Shown here piece by piece: positions 56,207 to 64,000 of a DNA stretch of 64,000 bases. Origin of the DNA: Planctomycetaceae bacterium (lineage in GTDB: Bacteria > Planctomycetota > Planctomycetia > Planctomycetales > Planctomycetaceae); contig OMIV01000178.1 in assembly GCA_900299185.1 (NCBI GenBank), positions 1 to 64,000 on the forward strand, written 5' to 3'. Each line of letters starts with the position of its first letter. Position 1 is the stretch's first letter. Both the position numbers and the translations under genes were made by a program. The notes beneath the pieces are model-generated. The model worked only from the letters and a program-made list of their open reading frames with translations, was not told where the DNA came from and made no database searches.

Positions 56207-57328
56207 TCAAACCAGGCCGACGTTAAGTGGTTCGAGCTCTGTTGGAATAAAGGATCCATCTTTCCGGATCAGCTGACCGTCGAACCAAACTTCACCGCCG
56301 CCATAAGCCTTCGTCTGGATGAGCACGATGTCCCAATGGACTTTGCTGCGGTTGCCGTTGTCGGCAGTCTCGTAGGCATTGCCCGGCGTCAGATGCATCG
56401 AGCCTCCGATCTTCTCATCGAAGAGAGTGTCGAGCATCGGTTTGCGAACTTCATTGTTCAGCCCGAACGACCATTCGCCGATGTATCGCGCGCCTTCGTC
56501 CGAATCGAGAATCTCGTTAAGCCGCTTGTCTTGGCCATTAGCGCATCGGGCATGGACAATCTTGCCGTCTTTGAACTCGAAGCGAATGCGGTCGAAAACA
56601 ATGCCTTGGTACTGCGTCTTCGTGTTGTAGGTCATCACACCGTTGACGCTGTTTTTGACCGGCGCTGTGAAGCACTCGCCGTCTGGAATGTTGCGACGAC
56701 CATGGCATGGTATGACGGGGATGTCCTTGATCGAGAAGCTGAGGTCCGTATCGGGAGCGACAATCCTGACCTTGTCGGTGCGTCGCATGAGGGCGACCAA
56801 TGGCTCTTGGTTCTTGGCCATCGCCGCATAGTCCGCCGTGCAGACTCGGAAATAGAAATCCTCAAAGTCCTCGGTGCTCCGCTGAGCTGATTGAGCCATC
56901 GATGGAGTCGGGTAGCGCAACACGACCCATTTCGTTTTGGGGACTCGCAGTGCCAAATGCACCGGGTGCCACCAATGCTCTTGGTAAAGCTGCATTTGAG
57001 CGGACGGGACATCGGCGAGCTCGTTGCTATTCGCGGCTCCTCGAATGCCGATGTAAGCCGCCATCTGACTCATGGCATGAGCTTCAATGTCGCCAATCAG
57101 TTTGAAGGTCTCGGCATCGCCGTGCTTCATCAGGCTGCGAACGACCGTGTTGTTCTTCCAGTTGACGACGGGAAGCGCGCCCTTCGCTCGGGCGAGTTCG
57201 ACGAGACAGCAGACGAGGCTCGGGTCTGGCAGATCGAAGGCTTCGATTAAGACTTTCTCGCCGGCTTGTAACCGAGTGCTGTGGTCAACAAGGAGTTCTG
57301 CCAAGCGGCGAATGCGTGGGTCGAGCAT
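56207..57328 (-). CDS. M29-family aminopeptidase
   Basis: The 373-residue protein resembles thermophilic M29 aminopeptidases. It begins DPRIRRLAELLVDHSTRLQAGEKVLIEA and has ECFTAPVKNSVNGVMTYN, GEWSFGLNNEV and GSMHLTPGNAYETADNGN with SKVHWDIVL, which carry metal-ligand Glu, His and Asp residues. It is cytoplasmic with no signal. The start follows GAAGGACCG. It lies 66 bases before the FlhB-like gene on the same strand. Confidence 0.9.
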   Translation of the reverse strand: MLDPRIRRLAELLVDHSTRLQAGEKVLIEAFDLPDPSLVCCLVELARAKGALPVVNWKNNTVVRSLMKHGDAETFKLIGDIEAHAMSQMAAYIGIRGAANSNELADVPSAQMQLYQEHWWHPVHLALRVPKTKWVVLRYPTPSMAQSAQRSTEDFEDFYFRVCTADYAAMAKNQEPLVALMRRTDKVRIVAPDTDLSFSIKDIPVIPCHGRRNIPDGECFTAPVKNSVNGVMTYNTKTQYQGIVFDRIRFEFKDGKIVHARCANGQDKRLNEILDSDEGARYIGEWSFGLNNEVRKPMLDTLFDEKIGGSMHLTPGNAYETADNGNRSKVHWDIVLIQTKAYGGGEVWFDGQLIRKDGSFIPTELEPLNVGLV

Positions 57329-57464
57329 GTTTCGGTCCTTCGAAGCGTGCAGGGCAAGATGTCTGTGGTTGCTCAGTTGGCTTGGGCCAGTCTCTCTAGC
57401 GAAACCAACTGAGAGTCCGATCGGCTTCGTGGATCTCTCAGTCGTCTGGTATGGCTACTCGCCA

Positions 57465-58817
57465 TTAAAAGCGATGGATCACTGAGACTTGAATCTCTGC
57501 GTCAAAGAAGCGGTTGATCTCATTAGTGAGAGGAACAACAACGGCCGTGCGAATTAGGGTATTTCGCGACCATTCGGAGTGGATGCCGGTCGTCATATTC
57601 ACGACGTCGAAGCGATTGATTCCGTTGCCGACATTCAAGAATCCGGCGCCGCCGAGATTGGTGATTTGAGCGTCATTCAGCGTGGACGTGTAATGGAACT
57701 CGAGGACTGAAGCTAAGCCGGTTAAGCCCTCATCCTCGTCCGAGCGGTAGAGCCAATAGCCCAACGAGAGATCGAGATACATCACAGTCTGCTCAATGAC
57801 ATCTCCACTGATCGGGGCGACCAACGAGTTGGATGTAAGAGTCACTCCATTGGGATTCGTCGCAACATCAACTTGAGCGAAGGCATTCACAAACCATTCG
57901 TCAGTTGGAGTCATTAAGAGGCCGACGTATGGCAAGAGATGCACGGCTTGGTTGTCGATGGTGATCCGTGCGAGACCCTTTGAAATGTTGAACTCGGTGT
58001 CGTTGCCTGTCGGACTTGTGACAGCCAGACCTGCTGCAAGTGCCATATCCTCAGATCGATAGAGCAACCTCTTGAGAGTCAGCGTCAAGTTGCCGATCGT
58101 CCCGTTGTTGACGGCGATTCCATCGAGCGAGAGGTCTGAGTTTGCGGCAAACGGCATGCGTGCTTCGATTGACCAGTCGCCGTCTCCGAAGGTCTTTTCG
58201 AAGCCGAATGTGAATTGGTCGACGTTGCCAATATCCGAACGTGGTCCAGCGCCGCTGACGTGGTTGAGTTCGATGGCGTTGTGAAAATGGTTGTAGATGA
58301 AGATGACGCGGTCGGTCGGTAACGCCCTGGTTTGCTCGTTCTTAAAGCGGCGTGTGCCTGCACCTAGCGGCACATTAGCTTGGTAATTGCCGTTAAGCCC
58401 CGTGATTGAAGTCACTCCAAGGTTGTCGAAATTCTGGCCCGTGATTCCGACCGTTAGCGGCGTGAAGCTATCTCCAAACAAGTCTGGTGCGCGGTTCAGC
58501 CGAGCGAGTGATGGCCTGCGGTTTTGCATGTTCGCCAGGGGATTCGCCGGCGGTTGCGGATTCGGTCTTAGTGCCGGTTGTGGCTGCTGTCCGGGCTGAG
58601 CAGCTGGCTGATTGGGTGCCGCTTGGTTTTGGAAATACGAGATCGGTAAATACGACGAGTATCCCGGCAAGAGGTCTGACTCGGTTTGTTGGTCAGTCGA
58701 AGTGTCTGAGTTGTTGAAGTCGTAGAACGGCGTGGGCACATAGTCTTGAGCCCGCACGATTCCCAATTCCGCCGCAATCAAGGACAGAGTCGTCGCGATC
58801 GTCAGTCTCCACTGCAT
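57465..58817 (-). CDS. Outer-membrane-like exported beta-rich protein
   Basis: This 450-residue protein has a signal peptide (MQWRLTIATTLSLIAAELGIVRA), a Pro/Gln/Asn-rich linker (residues 60-105), then a beta-rich region with alternating aromatic residues, ending VSVIHRF, a typical outer-membrane terminal motif with Phe last. Segments such as FTFGFEKTFGDGDWSIEARMPF resemble planctomycete porin-like proteins. The start is ATG at 58817 with AAGGA upstream. Its substrate is unknown. Confidence 0.75.
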   Translation of the reverse strand: MQWRLTIATTLSLIAAELGIVRAQDYVPTPFYDFNNSDTSTDQQTESDLLPGYSSYLPISYFQNQAAPNQPAAQPGQQPQPALRPNPQPPANPLANMQNRRPSLARLNRAPDLFGDSFTPLTVGITGQNFDNLGVTSITGLNGNYQANVPLGAGTRRFKNEQTRALPTDRVIFIYNHFHNAIELNHVSGAGPRSDIGNVDQFTFGFEKTFGDGDWSIEARMPFAANSDLSLDGIAVNNGTIGNLTLTLKRLLYRSEDMALAAGLAVTSPTGNDTEFNISKGLARITIDNQAVHLLPYVGLLMTPTDEWFVNAFAQVDVATNPNGVTLTSNSLVAPISGDVIEQTVMYLDLSLGYWLYRSDEDEGLTGLASVLEFHYTSTLNDAQITNLGGAGFLNVGNGINRFDVVNMTTGIHSEWSRNTLIRTAVVVPLTNEINRFFDAEIQVSVIHRF

Positions 58818-59071
58818 CACAATGTCCTTGTTCGCTATCGAGGCTCGCCAAGCGGCGGCGCATAGGTCGTCCTAGTCCAATTCGTCGCGCTCTGTATCGG
58901 CTGGCGTCTTGGAGCGACTCCGCGCCAGTTCGTAGGCGTCGTTCATTGAGATAGCGACGGCTCCAGTTGACGAGTTTGGGTAGACCTTGCCGGCGTGGAC
59001 ATGATGCGACGTGGGCGACGGCGAGATCGATCTAACCGCGATGAAGCGGAGTTGGTCTAAGCGATGAGTGA

Positions 59072-61597
59072 TTACTTCATTCGCAATTCCGTCAGCCGTT
59101 TGGCGAGTTCTTCGTACTCGCGGCGGCCCGGTTGATCTTTGAGCAATCCAGCGAGAATTTCGGTCGCGCGGTCGAGCAACTTGATCGCCGCATCGCGTCG
59201 CATTTGATCGACTTCCAACTCAGCGAGATTCCCGAGTAACAGTGCCAGTTCATATTGGTAGCGAGGCACATTAGGATTTCGAGCGACCAATCGATCGAGG
59301 GCCGTTCGGGCACGCTGATAACGATCGACGGCGAGATCCCTATGGCCGGAATCGGTTGCTGCGAGCGCGGCATCCAGGTCTGCGAGTAACTGATAACTCA
59401 GAGCTAGAAGGTGCCGGTCTTCGAGGTCATCTGGCGTTTCCTTGAGTAACTCTTCGAGCCGCTCAATAGCTCTCTTGGCATGTTTCTCGACGGTGATGGC
59501 CGATGTCGGGTCATCGCGATCGATCGCTAAGTTCGCGAGGTTGTAATCACCCTTGGCTAGGTCTCTTCGCAGCTTCCGGTTTTGCGGTTCTTGTTTGAGT
59601 GACGTCAGCCGGTCTTCTTGCGCGTGCTGCATAAACTTGAGAGCCTCGGCGAGATTGCCGCGTTGCTTCTCGATCAGTGAGAGATTCATTTCGGTGTTGG
59701 CGAGCAGTCGTTCCAGCTCGGTTCGCTCGGCCACGTTTTCAGCAGCTCCGACCAATGCAGCGCGGATCTGCCGAGACTCTTTGAAGAGTTCTTCGGCCTT
59801 ATCGAGTTCCCCCAGTCGCGTATGCGCACGGCCCATCGCATTGAGTGTGTTGCTGAGGAACTTTTGACGGGTCGCCGAGTTCGGATTCTTTTTCAGTTGG
59901 ATCGTGAGCATGGAGCGCGCGGTGTCATAGGACTTCAGGCTGGCACGCGGCGAATCGAGCTCTTCGGTAATGAGTCCCAGTCGGTAGTGGGTTGCTGCGA
60001 GTTCTTCTTGCACCGCCGGATCGCCGTCGCGCCGATCAAGCAATCTCAAGTAATAAGTCTTGGCGAGAGTCAGCAGTTCCTTACGCAGACCTTGAGCACC
60101 CGGCTCGTTCAGCAAACGCTCTTCGCTGACTCGTGTGAAGAACTCGTTCACGGCATTCAGAGCATCTTGGAAGCTGGCTTCCGACAGCGTTTGCGCAACC
60201 TTGGTTTCGTCGAGGCTCTTCTCGACTGCTTGCCGCGCTTTCTCTGTCTTGACTGCCGTGAAGGCCAACGCACCGACGGCCAATAGCAGCGACGCTGCGA
60301 CCGCGCCGATCATCGCCGCGATGATTGGATTGCGGCGACACCAGCGGATGATGCGCTGCACGCGACTCAACGGACGCGAGAGAATGGGCTCGCCGTTGAT
60401 GTAGCGAAGCAGTTCGTCGGCCAGTTCCTCGGCGGTGTTGAAGCGACGCTCGGACTCTTTTTCGAGACATCGCATGCAGAGCGTTTCGAGTTCGATATCC
60501 ACTGCGGTATTGAGTTGCCGCAGACCAACCGGGTCTTGTTCCAACACTTGTCGCATCGTCGCGATGGATGTCGCTGCTTGAAACGGCGGCCGACCACTCA
60601 GCGAGTGATAGAGCGTCGCTCCAAGCGAATAGATGTCTGCCTTAGCCGTGCAGTGAACTGCGTCTCCAAACTGTTCCGGTGGCATGTAAGGCGGAGTACC
60701 CATCATCTCGCCGGATTGAGTGAGTTCGACTTCATCGTCGGCCAGTTTCGCGAGACCAAAGTCCGCGATGCGCGGTCGCAGAGTTGTGTTCTCGATCAAG
60801 ATGTTTTGCGGCTTAATGTCTCGATGCAGCACGCCAACTTGATGAGCGGCATGAACCGCGCGGCAAATGGGCTCGATGAACTGCGCCGCTTGTTTGTTGT
60901 CGAGCGGGCCGGTTCGCAGTTTGTCCGCGAGGCTACATCCCTCGACATACTGCATGGAGAAATAATGACAGCCGTCGATCTCTCCGACCTCGTACATCGT
61001 GACGAGGTTGTCGTGAGTTAGCCTCGCGGCTGCCTGAGCTTCCTTTCGGAAACGCTCGATGATGCCGGCTTGGCTCGACGGACTCAGACTGCCGAGCCGA
61101 TCCGGGCGAATGATCTTAAGTGCGACGATGCGATTGGCTTTTCGTTGTCGAGCCCGATAGACGATGCCCATGCCGCCCTTGCCAAGTTCATCGAGCAGTT
61201 CGTAATCGCCCAGCACCTTGGGAATGACGCGGACTCCGCCGGCAGTCTGCGTGATGCGAGTACGACTTGGAGTCGCCGTCGAGCGTTCGGCAACAGTCTG
61301 CATTGGGTTGGCCGGAGTCTCTGCAACGGTCTCGGCAAAGTCCGGTTGAGTAGCGGCTGCGGGCGAACTTGGCGTCGCACCGTTGGCCTTGGTTGATGCG
61401 GACGAACTCGCCGATGAAGTGGATGCTGCCGGCTCGGCCAGAGTCTCGCACCCTTCGGCGGGTGGCAGATCGGTTTGACGAACGGTGCTCAATCCGGCTG
61501 CGACTTGGGTGGGGACTTGTGTCCCAGTCTCGGCGGATACATCTGGCACCATTGTCTCTTGATTGTCGGTAGCGAGCTGTTTCATCTGACGTTCCAT
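59072..61597 (-). CDS. Membrane Ser/Thr protein kinase with TPR-like domain
   Basis: This protein of about 841 residues is a Hanks-type kinase. It has a Pro/Ser/Thr-rich N-terminus, kinase motifs GKGGMGIVYRA near 139, HRDIKPQNIL near 258 and DFGLAKL, then a membrane segment (IIAAMIGAVAASLLLAVGAL near 430), and a C-terminal helical TPR-like region (about 500-840). The start may be MERQMKQLA at 61597 or the Met four residues later; an upstream ATG at 61771 is less likely. The signal and substrate are unknown. No phosphatase is next to it. Confidence 0.88.
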   Translation of the reverse strand: MERQMKQLATDNQETMVPDVSAETGTQVPTQVAAGLSTVRQTDLPPAEGCETLAEPAASTSSASSSASTKANGATPSSPAAATQPDFAETVAETPANPMQTVAERSTATPSRTRITQTAGGVRVIPKVLGDYELLDELGKGGMGIVYRARQRKANRIVALKIIRPDRLGSLSPSSQAGIIERFRKEAQAAARLTHDNLVTMYEVGEIDGCHYFSMQYVEGCSLADKLRTGPLDNKQAAQFIEPICRAVHAAHQVGVLHRDIKPQNILIENTTLRPRIADFGLAKLADDEVELTQSGEMMGTPPYMPPEQFGDAVHCTAKADIYSLGATLYHSLSGRPPFQAATSIATMRQVLEQDPVGLRQLNTAVDIELETLCMRCLEKESERRFNTAEELADELLRYINGEPILSRPLSRVQRIIRWCRRNPIIAAMIGAVAASLLLAVGALAFTAVKTEKARQAVEKSLDETKVAQTLSEASFQDALNAVNEFFTRVSEERLLNEPGAQGLRKELLTLAKTYYLRLLDRRDGDPAVQEELAATHYRLGLITEELDSPRASLKSYDTARSMLTIQLKKNPNSATRQKFLSNTLNAMGRAHTRLGELDKAEELFKESRQIRAALVGAAENVAERTELERLLANTEMNLSLIEKQRGNLAEALKFMQHAQEDRLTSLKQEPQNRKLRRDLAKGDYNLANLAIDRDDPTSAITVEKHAKRAIERLEELLKETPDDLEDRHLLALSYQLLADLDAALAATDSGHRDLAVDRYQRARTALDRLVARNPNVPRYQYELALLLGNLAELEVDQMRRDAAIKLLDRATEILAGLLKDQPGRREYEELAKRLTELRMK

Positions 61598-61871
61598 GAA
61601 CAAAGACCCGATGCCGAGACTCGACAGAGAGCATGTCGGCGGCCCGTGTTCTGTGACTCCTGGCGAATCCAATGAGTGATGACTGAATGCTGAACGATGA
61701 GTGTCTTCTCGAATCATCTGTGAGACACGCTCGCCGATTTCAGACTCACTCGATGTTGCTGCTGAGAGCAACTAGGCCGGCGTGCTCGAAAGCAAGTTGG
61801 CCGGTGGAAGAGTAGTGGCTATCTCGGTTCAGAGTCGTGGCAACTTTTGTTTCGATCTTTCGAGCGTCTCG

Positions 61872-63221
61872 TTACTTGGTTGGTATCGCTCGGCCGTGAG
61901 GGTCTGCGTCGGTGCGGTCGAGTTCGGCTTCGAGTTGTTGCAGCATGTCTTCGCTGAGGAAGTGCTCGACTCGAGCGGCGGTTTGGTGCAAATGGTCGTC
62001 GGGCAAGGGGAAGTGCTGAGACATGTAAAGCTCCCACAAGCGATGCGACCGGACGACTCGTTCTGCGGATTGGCGACCGGTGGGAGTGAGCGCGTAGCCC
62101 GATGCGGTGAGGACAATTTCTCCGCGTCTCGTCAGCAGCCAAATGGCGAGCCATCGCATCAGCGGCGAGATCAAACGCGGATGGTCGTGAAGTTGAAGGT
62201 CGGTGGCGGTGACGTCCCGCTCAACTTCGTGCGAGCGATACAGCAAGCCCAGCAAGTCCTCACAGGCAATGCGAAAGCTCAACGTCCAATTACGAAGGGC
62301 TTGAAACACGATGCCTCGTTGGGGACTCAGCAGCAGCGCCGCGACGAATGCCATGCCGCACGTTAAGGCAGCCATGCCCGCGGTGCTGGTATCGTCGACC
62401 GTCTTGAACCCGAGCCATTGGAAGAGTGTTCGAGGCAGAGTCGTCGCTAAGACGTGACCACCAACCGAGCAGGCTCCAGCCAAACCAACACTCAACAACA
62501 CCACGTGACGAAGACGCTGACTGAACAGCAACGCGGTGGAAGCCGGAGTCACCAGCATGGTGACAACCAAGATGCTGCCGACACTTTCAAAGGCTGCGAC
62601 CAACGTCATTGAAGTCATCGACATCAAGGCGTAATTGACCAGTCGCGGTCGAATGCCGAGTGATTCGGCCAGGCTTGGATCGAATGTCGCCAGCTTCAGT
62701 TCTTTGAAGCACACCAACACCAGCAAGAAATTCGCGGCAAGCATGACTGCGTTGAGCACTGCTGCTCGGGGAATGTCGGTGTTGCCCCAAGTGTCGAAGA
62801 CGACGGTCTCGACCGCTCCAAAGAGGACGCAGTCAGCATCGAGATGGACGCTCGATGCAAACATCCGAATCAATAGCTACCCGAAAGCGAAGAGCGATGA
62901 GTAAACGACTCCCAATGCGGCAGACTCTTCGACGCCACCGACTTTTCGCACGAGCTCTGTGAGGAAGGCTGTAACAAGGCCGGCGAGGACGGCGCCCACG
63001 AGCAACAACGCATGCAAGGAATTGCCATTGGGACTGGCGAGTTGGAACCAGTGAGCGACTAAGAACGCCGTGACAATGCCCGGCAAAACTGTGTGGCTTA
63101 ACGCGTCGCCGAGCATGCTTTGCTTACGCAGTACCAAGAACGTTCCGGGCACCGCGCATGACATGCCCGCTAACGCCGCTGTGAGCGCAATCCAGACATC
63201 ATGCGAGGACCAATCAAACAT
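61872..63221 (-). pseudogene. ABC-3 metal permease fused to DtxR-like regulator, interrupted by in-frame TAG
   Basis: This single frame encodes an ABC-3 family metal permease (manganese/zinc/iron type) in its first two thirds and a DtxR/MntR-like regulator (helix-turn-helix and dimerisation segment HRLWELYMSQHF) at the end. The frame is continuous from 63221 to 61872 except for one TAG at 62877-62879, after GVVYSSLFAFG and before LLIRMFASSVHLDADC, which continues the family sequence. A codon rather than a frameshift is affected. It may be a real stop, readthrough, or a sequencing error. Translation could restart at TTG 62873. No ABC ATPase gene is visible in the window; it might lie elsewhere. 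Confidence 0.75.
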
Positions 63222-63287
63222 GGAAGACTTCCGACAAGGAACAGTTGCTGGTCACGGTGCGGGCAAGATTGAAAATCACTCCGCAGC

Positions 63288-64000
63288 TTAGAGCCCAACC
63301 GCTTGGCGAAGTACGCCCATCGTTTCTTTCTGGCGTTGTTCCACAAAGGCACGAGCCTTAGCCGCCTTCTCACGAGCAGCCGCAGGATCTTTCGCCATGG
63401 AGAGCACTGCAGGGACGATCTTTTGAACGTCGGCTTCATGATCGAGGTCAAAGAGCCAATCGCCGAGTCCAATGTCGCGCCACATGAAACCCTTGTTGGT
63501 CTGCTCGGCCCAGCGACAGACGATCGCCGGGATTCCATTGCCGACACACATGATGGGGCTGTGCATCTCGTTGCCGAAAAGACCGGCACTGCGGACATAG
63601 GTGCTGACAGCTTCGCCCGTTAGCCAATAGTCCGGATGCCAGACGGTTCGGGCTCGAACATCATCCGGCAACTTGTCGTAAAGCAGTTCCTTACCGACAG
63701 CCATTTGAGTCTGGTCTTCAGGGCAGATCAAAACCTTGAGATTGGTCTGCTTCACGACTTCAACAATTGCTTGGCGCAGCTGAGCGTGATCGTGCTCTTT
63801 CAGCGCTTCGTTGCGGGCATGCTTCTTCTCGTCGAACACCGCCTTTTTGCTGGGGACGGTCCAATAGGGTGTATAGCGCAATCGTGGAATGCAACACAGG
63901 AACTGGCCGTCTTCGAGTCCGTGTTGCTTCAAGAACGCGACTGCTTTGGCGTCATCTCGTAGGTCCGTGGCGAAGGCACCATCGGGAGCGAACTCCATGA
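63288..64000 (-). CDS. Polysaccharide pyruvyl transferase family protein (partial)
   Basis: This partial gene, cut by the window end, encodes at least 236 residues of a polysaccharide pyruvyl transferase-like protein. Features are [14 protein letters not shown]-like start region, [44 protein letters not shown] and [17 protein letters not shown]. Such enzymes add pyruvate to surface sugars. The N-terminus lies beyond the window. Its stop is 66 bases before the permease gene start on the same strand. Confidence 0.75.
   Translation of the reverse strand, partial: MEFAPDGAFATDLRDDAKAVAFLKQHGLEDGQFLCCIPRLRYTPYWTVPSKKAVFDEKKHARNEALKEHDHAQLRQAIVEVVKQTNLKVLICPEDQTQMAVGKELLYDKLPDDVRARTVWHPDYWLTGEAVSTYVRSAGLFGNEMHSPIMCVGNGIPAIVCRWAEQTNKGFMWRDIGLGDWLFDLDHEADVQKIVPAVLSMAKDPAAAREKAAKARAFVEQRQKETMGVLRQAVGL

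Noticed and set aside
62870-62885. Frameshift in the permease gene
   Set aside because: The two parts are in the same frame, with one TAG between them, so no indel is needed.

Overview
The window looks like chromosomal DNA of a planctomycete (Planctomycetia). This rests on the gene families: a DUF1549/DUF1553 cytochrome-like protein followed by a DUF1501 Tat protein, a DUF1559 pseudopilin-like protein, ThuA/LamG/PVC-type haem-binding fusions, GYF-domain membrane proteins, secreted Gfo/Idh/MocA oxidoreductases, an H4MPT-pathway cyclohydrolase (Mch), an ECF sigma factor, a Ser/Thr kinase with a TPR-like tail and an RTX/Calx-beta surface protein. I saw no rRNA, tRNA, CRISPR array, integrase or insertion sequence. 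Most genes are single or in short operons, with many intergenic repeats.

Layout. 0.3-7.4 kb: one giant secreted multihaem fusion protein (minus). 7.5-8.4 kb: a compact three-gene minus-strand set (Phd-like antitoxin, small conserved protein, aspartic-protease-like protein), preceded by a membrane protein. 9.9-15.3 kb: DUF1549/1553, DUF1501 and a TPR O-GlcNAc-transferase-like protein. 15.3-18.9 kb: alanine dehydrogenase and acetyl-CoA synthetase, divergent. 19-22.5 kb: a tandem metallo-beta-lactamase protein divergent from a Tat-exported planctomycete protein. 23-27.9 kb: FtsQ-like protein, phosphatidylserine decarboxylase, a CysQ/HAL2-like phosphatase and a GYF protein. 28-34 kb: DUF1559 protein, SDR, RecD-like helicase and ZIP transporter. 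34.6-40.2 kb: Cys-rich secreted peptide, sugar-binding lipoprotein, RNase PH, GTP cyclohydrolase I, SDR and an envelope protein. 40.7-48.8 kb: two exported Gfo/Idh/MocA proteins, an M81/MlrC protein, a histidine kinase, an ECF sigma factor and Mch. 49-58.8 kb: RTX protein, a conserved hypothetical protein, SthA, an M50 protease, a stand-alone FlhB C-domain, an M29 aminopeptidase and an outer-membrane-like protein. 59-64 kb: Ser/Thr kinase, an interrupted ABC-3 permease/DtxR fusion and a truncated polysaccharide pyruvyl transferase.

The most unusual layer is repetitive DNA. A 46-nt element made of two 17-nt hairpins around a TACGTAG-like spacer occurs at least five times between genes. Several other paired-arm palindromic repeats occur between genes and also inside reading frames without breaking them: four in the giant haem protein and part of one in the RecD-like gene. 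This resembles in-frame palindromic elements known from Rickettsia. Two other points deserve follow-up: a single in-frame TAG codon splitting the metal permease-DtxR fusion, and the antitoxin-like/small protein/aspartic-protease trio, which has no recognisable toxin.
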